Of a DNA stretch of 64,000 bases, positions 1 to 8,436 are shown piece after piece (the stretch's first letter is position 1; the number at the start of each line of letters is the position of its first letter). The position numbers and the translations under genes were made by a program. The notes under the pieces were generated by a model. It was not told the DNA's origin. It did not search any database and worked only from the letters and a program-made list of their open reading frames with translations. This DNA is from Hymenobacter ginkgonis. GTDB lineage: Bacteria > Bacteroidota > Bacteroidia > Cytophagales > Hymenobacteraceae. The stretch is taken from positions 1 through 64,000 of the forward strand of contig NZ_WQKZ01000002.1 in assembly GCF_009755225.1 (NCBI RefSeq), given 5' to 3'.

Positions 1-120
1 CACTGCCCCCGTTAATCCCTACGAATTAAGCCCTTAATAGCCCTGCTCCTACCACCCTACCAGCTAGGGTAAGTTTCTACCCCATGCCTTATTTATTTAC
101 TAAAGCGTTTATTCGTATAA

Positions 121-160
121 TAAAACAGCCACTTAGAAAAACTTCTAAGTGGCTGTTTTA
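121..160 (-). terminator. Intrinsic terminator of the tRNA-Gly gene
   Basis: A perfect 16-bp inverted repeat (121-136 against 145-160) with an 8-nt loop lies just 3' of the tRNA on the minus strand. The 3' side ends in a U-rich stretch (TTTTATTATA), as expected for a Rho-independent terminator. Confidence 0.85.
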
Positions 161-165
161 CAATG

Positions 166-238
166 AGCGAGAAACGAGGTTCGAACTCGCGACCCTCAGC
201 TTGGGAAGCTGATGCTCTACCAACTGAGCTACTCTCGC
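166..238 (-). tRNA. tRNA-Gly (anticodon CCC)
   Basis: Read on the minus strand the sequence folds as a complete cloverleaf. The 7-bp acceptor stem is GCGAGAG/TTCTCGC, the D arm is GCTC-AGTTGGTA-GAGC, and the anticodon arm is TCAGC-TTCCCAA-GCTGA. The variable region is GGGTC and the T arm is GCGAG-TTCGAAC-CTCGT. The seven-base anticodon loop places CCC at positions 34-36, so it reads GGG glycine codons. The discriminator base is U, normal for bacterial tRNA-Gly. CCA is not encoded. A strong terminator follows directly. Confidence 0.95.
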
Positions 239-335
239 GGAATGGTAGACACAAAGGTACAGCGGGTATAAGAAATAACAAGCTCGGAACCTATATCGGA
301 ACATCAAGCTAGGCCTTAGCGTTTACTTGGTACGT

Positions 336-578
336 ATGCCCCGTCGTCCATCGTCCCGCACATTCCTTTCGCCTGCTTCCCGCCGCATGGTAGCTGGTTT
401 GCTTATTGCTGCTGGTATTTTGCTGATGATTGGGGAATTACTGCGGCTTTATGTATTGCTGTACGACTGGCATACACAAGGCGTGTTAGCCACTGGTCCA
501 TTAGTTGGGGTACTATTGGGAATTGCGGCTGGCGCACTTACAAGCTATGCTGGCTGGCGTGTGGGCATGGCTGGTTAA
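336..578 (+). CDS. Small two-helix membrane protein of unknown function
   Basis: This 80-residue protein has a basic N-terminus (RRPSSR) followed by two hydrophobic segments, roughly residues 19-42 and 52-74, so it is probably an inner-membrane hairpin. I chose the ATG at 336; an in-frame TTG at 327 would add three residues. It lies between the tRNA and a GNAT acetyltransferase on the same strand, with 48 bp before the latter. No family is recognised. The clean hydrophobic pattern and lack of competing frames make it likely real, but function is unknown. Confidence 0.6.
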   Translation: MPRRPSSRTFLSPASRRMVAGLLIAAGILLMIGELLRLYVLLYDWHTQGVLATGPLVGVLLGIAAGALTSYAGWRVGMAG

Positions 579-626
579 GCTCCTACTTACCTAATTCAAT
601 CAGATAGCTGCACCTTTGCGGGTATT

Positions 627-1172
627 ATGTCTTCTCCCCTACGTATTTCGATAGCCAAGGCTAATGCAGCCACCGCTACGCGCTTAGCTAATCTGGGCCG
701 TCAAACGTTCACCGAAACCTTTGCCGCTGATAATAAGCCGTCGGATTTAGCAGCTTATCTACACGAGACTTACCAGCCAGAACTGCAACTAGCGCAACTT
801 CAAAACCCGCAGTGCACCTACTTGCTAACTGAAATGCAAGGCCAATTAGTGGGCTATCTTCAGTTGTGGAAAGACTCCAGGCTGGGCCTCTCCCCTGACG
901 ATACTATTACCAAGCAGTTGGAGATAAAGCAGCTTTACATTGTTGAAGATTGGGTTGGGACGGGCCTGGGTGCGGCTCTTATGCGGCGCGCGCTTGAAAT
1001 TGCCCAAGCTAGCGGTGTGAGCGCCGTTGTGTTGGGGGTCTGGGAAAATAATCACCGAGCTAAGGCCTTTTACCAGCGCTTTGGCTTTCGGGAAGTCGGC
1101 GAAACAGCTTTTAAGCTTGGGGAAGATGTGCAACGCGATTTGATTTACCGCAAAGGTTTAGCGGGTCGCTAA
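627..1172 (+). CDS. GNAT-family N-acetyltransferase
   Basis: This 181-residue protein has the GNAT fold. The acetyl-CoA pyrophosphate-binding loop is seen as VGTGLGAAL at residues 110-118, followed by a helix (MRRALEIAQ). The motif B strand and helix (VVLGVWENNHRAKAFYQRFGF, about 134-154) include the usual Asn and Tyr. It would transfer an acetyl group from acetyl-CoA to an amine; the substrate cannot be read from sequence. A CACCTTTG element at 611-618 resembles the Bacteroidota -7 box and lies only 8 bp before the ATG, which would give almost no leader. Cytoplasmic. Confidence 0.85.
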   Translation: MSSPLRISIAKANAATATRLANLGRQTFTETFAADNKPSDLAAYLHETYQPELQLAQLQNPQCTYLLTEMQGQLVGYLQLWKDSRLGLSPDDTITKQLEIKQLYIVEDWVGTGLGAALMRRALEIAQASGVSAVVLGVWENNHRAKAFYQRFGFREVGETAFKLGEDVQRDLIYRKGLAGR

Positions 1173-1195
1173 TCACTACCTCCTCCCCTACCCTC

Positions 1196-3553
1196 CTATA
1201 TTAGCAGCAGGCCCTTCTCGCGCAACAGTTGCCAAGCGGCACTTTGCAAAAATCCCTCCCATGAACCCGCACCGCTGGGGAAACTGGTAGCTGCGTCTTT
1301 TAGCAAAACCTTGGTTTCATAATCAGCACTTAGGCTAAGCAGTAGCTGGTGCAGCCAAGGGCCAATTAGTTCGGTGGTTTTTACTTCAAAGTCCTCGGCT
1401 TGCTCGTAGCAGGTAATAATGGCGCGAGTAATTTTTTTGTCTTTAGGGCTGTTACCACCGGCCGTTTTGAATTGCAATTCGGGCGCGTTGCCGAGCCAGA
1501 ACAAGCGACGGTTAGGTTGGGCTAAGTCAGACTTCTCGGGCTCTTGTAGGGCTTGCTGAATGAGTTGGCGCGGCAACGTAGCGCGCGGGGTTTTGAAATC
1601 AAACCAAAAGCTAAGTGGTTCACGCAGGGCCACGCCATGCATATAGTTGTAGAGGCTTTTGGCAAGGCCGGGGCCAAACTGGCCATGGTCGGCACCTTGG
1701 GGGTCATCATGCCAGAGGTCGTTCCAAGCAAAATTGCCAGGTTCGGGGCCCACGGCAGCGACTTGGTACTTGGCCGGATTTTTCCCAACCGGCGAGTGGG
1801 CCGTCATGGAGAAGCGATGCCAATAGCCGCTTTGCACGATGCCGGTTTCGAAAAGTTGGCGTACCACTTCTAGCGCATCGATGGTTTCTTGCGCCGTTTG
1901 GGTGGGGAAACCATACATGAGGTAAGCATGCACCAGCACACCGGCTTGGGTAAAGCCCTGCGTGACCCGCGCCACCTGCGCGATGGTCACACCCTTCTCC
2001 ATGAGGGCCAGCAACCTATCCGAAGCCACTTCGAGCCCGCCGCTGATGGCGATGCAACCCGAGGCCGCCAGCAGCCGACAGAGGTCGGGCGTGAAGGTTT
2101 TTTCGAACCGGATATTACCCCACCAGCTGATGCTAACGCGGCGGCGCAGCAATTCGATGGCAAGGTCGCGTAGGGCCAGCGGCGGCGCGGCTTCGTCCAC
2201 GAAGTGAAAGCCGGTTTGGCCGGTTTGAGCCACTATCTGTTCAATCCTATCGACGAGCAGCGTAGCGGGCGCGGTTTCGTAGCGGCCGATGTAGTCGAGG
2301 GTAACGTCGCAGAACGAGCAGCGCTTCCAATAGCAGCCGTGGGCTATGGTGAGCTTGTTCCAGCGACCGTCGCTCCAGAGGCGGTGCATGGGGTTGAGCA
2401 CCTCAATAACTGAGAGGTAATTGCCAAGCTGCAAATCTGAGTAGTCGGGCGTGCCCACTTCGGGATGGGGCACGTCGGGGTGCGGGTGGTTGATGTACTC
2501 TACCTCCCCGGCCTCGTTGCGCAGGAAAGTGCGCTGGAGCAGATGGCGGCCGTCGGCGAGGCTTTCAACTATAGCACTGTTAGCGGGTTCGTCCTGCTGA
2601 GCTTGTCGAAGCATCTCTGCCGCACCGTTGAACGATGGCAGGTAAAGCGGTAGAGATGCTTCGACAAGCTCAGCAGGACGACCGTTTTTATTCTCCTTAT
2701 TTTGCAGATACTCGAACAGCCGCAGCCACGGACCTTCGCCATCATCAAGCGTCAGGTAGTCGATGTAATCAAAAAAGCGTGGCTCTTTCAAGCCGCGCAA
2801 CTCGGTGTTGGGGTAGCCGCCGCCCATCACGGTCACGGCTTCGGGGCGCACTTGCTTGAGGCGCTGGGCCAGGCGCAGGGCAGCATAGAGGTTGCCAGGG
2901 AAGGGCACGGTGAAGCCCACAATGTCGGGCTGGGCTTCGAGCAGCAGTTCATCGAGCAGTTCCAGCAACATGCGGTCCACGAGGTTGGGGGCAGCTTGCA
3001 GGGCGGCGTGCAACGGGTCGAAGTGGGTGGCCGACATGGCTAAGCTTTCGGCATAGCGCGAGAGGCCAAACTGCGGACCCACGGTTTCCTTCACCAGGTC
3101 GGCGAGGTCTTCGAGGTAGAGCGTGGCCAGGTGACGGGCCTGGTCGGTGAGGCCCATCGTGCCGAACGCCGTTTCGAGGTCGGCTACGTTGTCGAAGCGG
3201 CTGGCCTCGGGCAAAAAGCGGCCGTGGCAAATGCGTGGCGCCAGCGTAAGGTCGCGGTTTTGCAAAAACCGGATAGCCGGGCCGATAGTGGCCTCGTAGC
3301 GGCGGCGTAGGCGCAGCATCCGCTGGGCATTGTCGCTTAAGTCGAAGCTGCCAGCTTCAATTTCGTCAAATACCCGCGTCAGGCCTTCCTTCGAAAACAG
3401 TTTCAGCACCAGGTCAATGCTCAGGTCGGCCTGGCGCACGTCGAAGCCCCTACCCCTCAAAAAGCCTTTGATGTAGGCAGTAGCCGGGTAGGGCGTGTTG
3501 AGCTGCGTGAGCGGCGGGGTAAGGAGCAGTAGACGAGGCGAGGCAGTAGGCAC
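1196..3553 (-). CDS. B12-binding-type radical SAM protein with in-frame palindromic insert
   Basis: This 785-residue protein has an N-terminal cobalamin-binding-like Rossmann region (about 205-260, with IVGFTVPFPGN and VTVMGGGYPNTELR) and a radical SAM core. The cluster motif is HGCYWKRCSFCD, with cysteines at 407, 412 and 415. That is CX4CX2C rather than the textbook CX3CX2C. The SAM-binding GGE-like signature appears as SGGLEVAS. Radical SAM enzymes cleave S-adenosylmethionine to a 5'-deoxyadenosyl radical; the substrate here is unknown. Residues about 291-322 are encoded by a 93-bp palindromic repeat, placed between the two domains. The start is GTG at 3553, about 7 bp after a TAnnTTTG element, so the mRNA may be leaderless. 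No biosynthetic partner gene is adjacent. Confidence 0.85.
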   Translation of the reverse strand: MPTASPRLLLLTPPLTQLNTPYPATAYIKGFLRGRGFDVRQADLSIDLVLKLFSKEGLTRVFDEIEAGSFDLSDNAQRMLRLRRRYEATIGPAIRFLQNRDLTLAPRICHGRFLPEASRFDNVADLETAFGTMGLTDQARHLATLYLEDLADLVKETVGPQFGLSRYAESLAMSATHFDPLHAALQAAPNLVDRMLLELLDELLLEAQPDIVGFTVPFPGNLYAALRLAQRLKQVRPEAVTVMGGGYPNTELRGLKEPRFFDYIDYLTLDDGEGPWLRLFEYLQNKENKNGRPAELVEASLPLYLPSFNGAAEMLRQAQQDEPANSAIVESLADGRHLLQRTFLRNEAGEVEYINHPHPDVPHPEVGTPDYSDLQLGNYLSVIEVLNPMHRLWSDGRWNKLTIAHGCYWKRCSFCDVTLDYIGRYETAPATLLVDRIEQIVAQTGQTGFHFVDEAAPPLALRDLAIELLRRRVSISWWGNIRFEKTFTPDLCRLLAASGCIAISGGLEVASDRLLALMEKGVTIAQVARVTQGFTQAGVLVHAYLMYGFPTQTAQETIDALEVVRQLFETGIVQSGYWHRFSMTAHSPVGKNPAKYQVAAVGPEPGNFAWNDLWHDDPQGADHGQFGPGLAKSLYNYMHGVALREPLSFWFDFKTPRATLPRQLIQQALQEPEKSDLAQPNRRLFWLGNAPELQFKTAGGNSPKDKKITRAIITCYEQAEDFEVKTTELIGPWLHQLLLSLSADYETKVLLKDAATSFPSGAGSWEGFLQSAAWQLLREKGLLLI
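2589..2681. repeat. Palindromic repeat element inside the radical SAM gene
   Basis: Two perfect 29-bp arms (2590-2618 and 2652-2680) face each other around a 33-bp centre, and pairing extends four more base pairs inward after one mismatch. The arm contains CTGCTGAGCTTGTCGAAGCA. Variants of the same core occur in intergenic DNA at 47040-47080 and 61191-61251. The 93-bp unit is a multiple of three and carries no stop in the coding frame, so it adds about 31 residues (ending in EMLRQAQQDE) to the protein. Confidence 0.9.
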
Positions 3554-3560
3554 GAGAGTA

Positions 3561-3568
3561 CAAACCTA
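3561..3568 (-). promoter_or_regulatory. Bacteroidota -7 element (TAGGTTTG) for the radical SAM gene
   Basis: The minus strand reads TAGGTTTG, an exact TAnnTTTG match, 7 bp upstream of the GTG start at 3553. Transcription would begin at or within a few bases of the start codon. Confidence 0.45.
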
Positions 3569-3600
3569 CGGCGGGGCATAGTGGTTCGGGCGGGCACGCA

Positions 3601-3638
3601 AAAGCGCCGGCCTTGGCAGGAGCCACGGCCGGCGCTTT
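3601..3638 (-). terminator. Hairpin terminator downstream of susD
   Basis: A 12-bp perfect inverted repeat (3601-3612 and 3627-3638; arm AAAGCGCCGGCC) sits about 65 bp after the susD stop on the minus strand and is followed by TTTTG. It separates the SusCD transcript from the radical SAM gene. Confidence 0.65.
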
Positions 3639-3701
3639 GCTGACTCAGTAACTTGTAAGTGGCGATGGCAGTGCTAGCTATCGCCTCACCCTGCCAAGTC
3701 C

Positions 3702-5000
3702 TTAAATAGCTGGGTCGGTAGGCGTCGAGGAGTTGTTCTCGCGCTCGGTGCGGGGGTAAGGGTAAAAAGTACGGTTGCGCTCGGCGCCCGCGGTGCCGGG
3801 GCCAGGCCGGCCAAAGCGGCGGCTATCGGGCAGCCGGAAGCCCTGGAAAGCCAGCTCAATGTTGCGGTTACGTAAGATTTCGAGCAGCACGGCGGCCTGG
3901 GTGCTGGCACCGGCGTAGGGGGGTAGGGCTGCGCCGAGGCCGTAGATGTCGGCAGCCGGCGTTTTAGTCAGCACTCGGTTGAGGGCAATGACAGCATTCG
4001 GCAAGTCGTTTTTGCGGGCGTAGGCCTCGGCTTGGATGAGCAGAATTTCGCCGGGCAGGTACACCGGAATAGGCGCACTGTTGGCCGTGTAAAAGGCTAG
4101 GCCGCGGTTTTGGGTGGCAGTAGGGTTTGCCCGCACCAGAAAGGGTAGGCGCTGGTCGGCGGCGCTAGGGGCGAGCACGCCGGTCAAGCCAAGGTTGGCA
4201 TCGGTGGGCTCAAACACGTTGCGGTTGCCAAAGGCTACCTCAAAAATCGGGTTGCGGGTGTTGTCATCGAAGTTGAATACCGATTTTTTGGTCAAATCTA
4301 CCTTGGCGGCGGCCGCGATAGCCTTGTCGTAGTTGCCAGCTTCGAGGCTATAGCGCGCAATGAGGGCCTGAATGGTATTAGCCAAGTCGAGGCCGGGCAC
4401 GATCTTACTCGTAAAATCGGCCGAAACCGGGGTAGCAGCGAGCTGCGTAGCGGCGGCTTCGAGCTGGGCTACGGCATCGGTGAGCAGCTGGGCGCGGGGC
4501 ACGAAGGGCGCATTATCGCCCGTTACAAGGGGCGCTTGCTCAAAAAATTCGGCCAGCGTGCCCAGCGCCAGGGCGCGGAAAATGCTGGCGTAGGCTACAA
4601 TGCCACTGCGCGTGCCGGCCTCGGGCGCATTGTTCACGTTGGCTAGCACGAGGTCGGCGTTGGCCCGCACCAGCTGGCACTGCGTCCAGAGGTTGCGCAC
4701 CACCACGTTGCTATTGCTCACGTTGCCAGCGCCTAGGCTCACGTTGTACTCCTCGATGTTGCCTACGTTGAGAATGTTCAGCTCGCGCGTGCTGAGCCCA
4801 CCGAGCGCGGTAGCGTTGTAAAGCACGCTCAGCAGGCCGTTGGTAGTGTAGCGGTACTGCAAGCCGTTGCAGAGCGTAAGCAGGCCGTCGGACGAGCTCA
4901 CCACCTGCGTTTGGCTGGCGGTGCTAGGGTTGAGGTACTCCTTCTGGCAGGCGCCGAGCGTCAGCGACAGCAGGGTGGCCAGGAAAAATAGCTTTTTCAT
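3702..5000 (-). CDS. SusD/RagB-family surface nutrient-binding lipoprotein
   Basis: This 432-residue protein has a lipoprotein signal peptide ending in the lipobox LGAC (Cys18). TPR-like SusD helices follow, including IVAYASIFRALALGTLAEFFEQAP and a region rich in small helical repeats. The C-terminal SusD pattern LRNRNIELAFQGFRLPD..R is seen near residues 370-390. SusD proteins sit on the cell surface and deliver ligand to a partner SusC channel. The gene follows susC by 20 bp, so the two form an operon. At 432 residues it is at the short end of the family. No glycosidase, peptidase, sigma factor or anti-sigma factor is beside it, so the ligand cannot be inferred. Confidence 0.92.
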   Translation of the reverse strand: MKKLFFLATLLSLTLGACQKEYLNPSTASQTQVVSSSDGLLTLCNGLQYRYTTNGLLSVLYNATALGGLSTRELNILNVGNIEEYNVSLGAGNVSNSNVVVRNLWTQCQLVRANADLVLANVNNAPEAGTRSGIVAYASIFRALALGTLAEFFEQAPLVTGDNAPFVPRAQLLTDAVAQLEAAATQLAATPVSADFTSKIVPGLDLANTIQALIARYSLEAGNYDKAIAAAAKVDLTKKSVFNFDDNTRNPIFEVAFGNRNVFEPTDANLGLTGVLAPSAADQRLPFLVRANPTATQNRGLAFYTANSAPIPVYLPGEILLIQAEAYARKNDLPNAVIALNRVLTKTPAADIYGLGAALPPYAGASTQAAVLLEILRNRNIELAFQGFRLPDSRRFGRPGPGTAGAERNRTFYPYPRTERENNSSTPTDPAI

Positions 5001-5020
5001 AATCTAAAGCAAGAAATTAG

Positions 5021-8000
5021 CTAGAAAGTGGCCGAAAGCTTGAGCTGGTAGGTGCGCGGAATCGGCACGTTGCCAAAGTCGATGGCCCGCAGCAAATCGG
5101 AAGCGCCGCCGGCGCTGGTTTCGGGGTCGAAGCCATTGTAGTGGTCCCACGAGTACAGGTTGCGGCCCACCACGGCGATATTCAACGCGTTGATGTACTT
5201 GCTGAACGTCGGCAGCGCGTAGCTCAGCGCCAGTTCGCGCAGCTTCACGTACGAGCCATCATCCACGCGAAACTCCTGGGTGTTGTACACGGCAAAGATG
5301 TAGCCGCGGGGCAGGTTGCCGCGCAGCTCCTGCTCGGCGTAGTCGCCGCCCAGCCCTACCCCCTGCCGCGTGCGCTTGTCGGCGTTGAAGACACTCACGC
5401 CGCGCACGGCATCGAGCAACACATGCAGGGCCAGTTTTTTGTAAGCAAAACTGGTATTAAAAGAACCCGTCCAGTTGGGGTTGGGGTTGCCAATCACCAC
5501 GTTGGCCACAGCGGTGCCGGTGGCGTAGCTGGGCTGGCCATTGGCCTCGCGAGCGGGCACGAAGGTGGTCGACCCCACGACCTGGTTGGTGGTGCGCTCA
5601 TCCTGCGGGAAGCCCTGGGGCGTGAGCAGCAGCGAGCCATCGGAGTTGCGGGCGTAGGCCGAGCCGTAGAACACGCCCGCCGGCTGGCCGCTGAGCAAGT
5701 ACACCGGCGCCCCAGCCGCATTGTCAATCGAGATGGCCTGGGTGGCGTCGTTCGAGCCGGGCAGGTCGAGCACCTTGTTGCGGTTGCGGTTGTAGATGAG
5801 CGTCACGTCCCAAGTGAAATCGCTGGTTTTGATGGGGGTAGCGCTCAGCACCACTTCGAGGCCACGGTTTTCCATCGAGCCCACGTTATTCACGATGGCC
5901 GAGCCGCCGGTGCTGGCGGCCAGGTTGCGGCGCACCACGAGGTCGGTGATTTTCTGGCGGTAGAGGGTGATGCCCAGCCCTACGCGGTCGCCCAAAAAGC
6001 CGAGGTCGGCGCCGCCTTCCAGCTCGCCCATGCGCTCGGGGCGCACGGCAGGGTTGGCCAGGGTAGTACCAGGCACGATGGTGTTTTTACCCAAGAAGCC
6101 CACCGGCGTAAATTGGTAGAAGCGGTCGTAGGAGTTGATGCCCGTCAGGTTGCCCGCCTCGCCGTAGCTGGCGCGCAGCTTCAAGCTATTGAAGCCTTTT
6201 GCAAAGCCTGCCTGCTGCCAGAAACTTAAGTCGGAAATCACCAGCGAACCGCTGATTTTGGGATAAAGCTGGTTGGTTTCCGACTCCGAAAACTTGGAAG
6301 AGCGGTCGCGCCGTAGCGAGCCGGTAAGGAAAGCCAAGTTGCGAAAACCTACCGTAGCCTGGCCGTAGTAGCCGCTCAAATCGTAGCGGTCGAGCAAATA
6401 CGCCGACGTAACAGTGGTGTTGGAAGCCCCGCTAACGGTGGTGATAAATGGCGCCAGATTTTGGCCCTGGGTAGTGGTATATTCCTGCTGGCTAAACTGG
6501 TAGCTATACCCCGCCAGCAAATTTAGCTTCAGGTTTTCGGTGAAATTGTGTTCGTAGCCCACGTTCACATCGGAGTTGAGCTGAAGCACTACGTTGTTGC
6601 CGTTGGCGGCGTAGCCGAGGGGGTAGCGCGCGGCCGGCAAGCCCGCCGTGGCCTGGTAGGGGTAGGGCCGGATGTAACTCTGACCCGCCTGCGAGTAGGC
6701 GTCTACGCCCAGCACGTAGTCGATGCTCAGGCCCTTGATAGGCGTCAAATTCACCTGCACATCGCTAATAGTGCGGTTGATGCCCTGTGTGAATTTCATA
6801 TCCTCAATGGTCGAGAGCGGGTTTACGCGGGTGGGCTCCACAGCCAGCAGGTTGCCGGCCGCGTCGCGCTGCGTGATGTCGTAGATGTTGTTGGTGATGT
6901 TCACCGAGTTGATGGGGCTGTAGAAGACGTTGCCGTTGGCCTTCTCATTCGAGAAGCTGTTGATATAGCTCAGACCTGCCGACACCTTGGCCCAATCGGT
7001 GAGGCGCTGGTCTACCCGCGCCCGCAGGTTGTAGCGCGTAAAATCGGTACCCTTAATGATGCCCTGGTTTTTGAGGTAAGCCAGCGAGAAATAGTACTGC
7101 GTGCGGTCGGAGCCGCCGGCCACCGACACGGAATTATCGGTGCCGTAGCCCGTCCGAAAAATCTGGTCGAAGTAGTTGTAGCGCGTCACGTCTACCTCGT
7201 TGGTAGCAAGGGGGGTAGTGACGTTGGCGCGGGTGATGCCCACGGTCGTCACGCCTGGGTTGGCGGCCGGCACCCCAATGGGATAGAGCCGCAGGCCGGC
7301 GTAACCAAACTGCTTGCCATAGGTATTCACTGGCACCATGTGGCGCAATTCGTTTATCTGAAAACTACCTGAAAATGACACCCGCGGCGCACCCGCCTGC
7401 CCGCGCTTGGTGGTAATAAGCACTACCCCATTGGAAGCCCGTGAGCCGTACTGTGCCGCCGCCGCCGCGCCGTTGATGACGTTGATGCTGGCAATGTCGT
7501 TGGGGTTGAGGTCGGCCAGGCGGTTCTGGCCGGCGTTGGCCTGGCCGATGTCGTTGGTGAGGGCCAGCTGCGACACGTTGGTGCTAGCATTGCTGATAAT
7601 AACGCCGTCGATGACGTAGAGCGGGTCGGAAGAACCCGATAGTGAGTGCACCCCGCGCAGCCGCACCGAGATAGAGCCAGCCGGGTCGCCAGAGTTTTGC
7701 ACGATTTGCGCACCCGGCACCTTGCCCTGCAACGAGTTGAGCACGCCGCCCGAGCCACTCTGCGTGAGGTCGTTGGCGTTGATGGTGCTGATGGCGTTGC
7801 CTAGCTCGCGCCGGTTGGTGGTCACAGTGGAGCCGACTACTACTATTTCGTCGAGGTTCTGGCGGCTCTCGGCCAGGGTCACGTCGGTGGTCACGGTTTC
7901 GGCCGGGCCCAGTGTGAGGGGCCGCGCCTCGGTTTTGTAGCCCACCAGCGACACGGTGAGCGTGTAGGCGCCCGCCGGCTTGTTGGCGGTGAAGGAATAA

Positions 8001-8215
8001 GCGCCGTCGGCGCCGGAAGAGGCACCCAGCCCGGTGCCCTTGAGCAGCACCGTAGCGCCGGGCACGCCCTGGCCGCTAGCATCCGTGACGCGGCCCGCTA
8101 GGGTAAAGCGCTGGCCGGCACCTCCTTGCGCCCACGCGGCCGGGCATAGCAACACCAGCCAAAGCCACAAAACGCCCTTTTTTAAATAAGTTCTTGCTAC
8201 GTATGAGTTGGGCAT
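5021..8215 (-). CDS. SusC/RagA-family TonB-linked outer-membrane transporter
   Basis: This 1064-residue protein has a signal peptide (residues 1-29, ending PAAWA). A carboxypeptidase-regulatory-like domain follows (about 37-120), then a TonB-box-like LDEIVVVG (121-128). The plug carries the SusC signature DPLYVIDGV at 197-205, and a long beta-barrel ends in an aromatic residue (KLSATF). SusC proteins import large ligands across the outer membrane using TonB energy, with SusD as the lid. susD follows 20 bp downstream. ATG at 8215 gives a proper signal peptide. The ligand is unknown; the pair stands alone rather than in a clear polysaccharide-utilisation locus. Confidence 0.95.
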   Translation of the reverse strand: MPNSYVARTYLKKGVLWLWLVLLCPAAWAQGGAGQRFTLAGRVTDASGQGVPGATVLLKGTGLGASSGADGAYSFTANKPAGAYTLTVSLVGYKTEARPLTLGPAETVTTDVTLAESRQNLDEIVVVGSTVTTNRRELGNAISTINANDLTQSGSGGVLNSLQGKVPGAQIVQNSGDPAGSISVRLRGVHSLSGSSDPLYVIDGVIISNASTNVSQLALTNDIGQANAGQNRLADLNPNDIASINVINGAAAAAQYGSRASNGVVLITTKRGQAGAPRVSFSGSFQINELRHMVPVNTYGKQFGYAGLRLYPIGVPAANPGVTTVGITRANVTTPLATNEVDVTRYNYFDQIFRTGYGTDNSVSVAGGSDRTQYYFSLAYLKNQGIIKGTDFTRYNLRARVDQRLTDWAKVSAGLSYINSFSNEKANGNVFYSPINSVNITNNIYDITQRDAAGNLLAVEPTRVNPLSTIEDMKFTQGINRTISDVQVNLTPIKGLSIDYVLGVDAYSQAGQSYIRPYPYQATAGLPAARYPLGYAANGNNVVLQLNSDVNVGYEHNFTENLKLNLLAGYSYQFSQQEYTTTQGQNLAPFITTVSGASNTTVTSAYLLDRYDLSGYYGQATVGFRNLAFLTGSLRRDRSSKFSESETNQLYPKISGSLVISDLSFWQQAGFAKGFNSLKLRASYGEAGNLTGINSYDRFYQFTPVGFLGKNTIVPGTTLANPAVRPERMGELEGGADLGFLGDRVGLGITLYRQKITDLVVRRNLAASTGGSAIVNNVGSMENRGLEVVLSATPIKTSDFTWDVTLIYNRNRNKVLDLPGSNDATQAISIDNAAGAPVYLLSGQPAGVFYGSAYARNSDGSLLLTPQGFPQDERTTNQVVGSTTFVPAREANGQPSYATGTAVANVVIGNPNPNWTGSFNTSFAYKKLALHVLLDAVRGVSVFNADKRTRQGVGLGGDYAEQELRGNLPRGYIFAVYNTQEFRVDDGSYVKLRELALSYALPTFSKYINALNIAVVGRNLYSWDHYNGFDPETSAGGASDLLRAIDFGNVPIPRTYQLKLSATF

Positions 8216-8359
8216 AACAGGAAGAATTAAGGAGAAAAAAGCACTCTACGGCCTCAATAATAAGCGCAATTTTCATAATTTCTTAATAACCCGCTATTTA
8301 GCTCCTCCATTAGGTAGGAACGCTGGCCGCGCCGCCAAGCAGGGAGTAGGCGGCCAACA

Positions 8360-8431
8360 GGCCTAAACGCAGTCTTCCCCCTGGTGCCCGCTTCAAAAAG
8401 CAGGTGCCAGGGGGAAGACTGCGTTTGGGCC
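8360..8431. repeat. Long intergenic hairpin without a U tract
   Basis: A 20-bp perfect core (8367-8386 with its partner ending at 8426, arm AAACGCAGTCTTCCCCCTGG) extends outward to GGCC and inward through a partly paired inner stem. It begins about 5 bp after the stop codon of the receptor gene at 8437 and could terminate that transcript. Neither side ends in a run of T, so it is not a classic intrinsic terminator. Confidence 0.7.
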
Positions 8432-8436
8432 GATAC

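Noticed and set aside
93..281. Short minus-strand frame at the left edge
   Set aside because: It runs over the tRNA-Gly gene and its terminator.
5141..6229. Long open frame on the plus strand opposite susC (362 codons)
   Set aside because: It mirrors the GC-rich codons of susC, has an unusual His/Val/Ala-rich composition and no motif or start signal.
6548..7372. Open frame of 274 codons opposite susC
   Set aside because: Same reason: antisense shadow with biased composition and no family features.
3702..8215. Polysaccharide-utilisation locus
   Set aside because: Only susC and susD are present; there is no glycosidase, sensor or sigma factor nearby.
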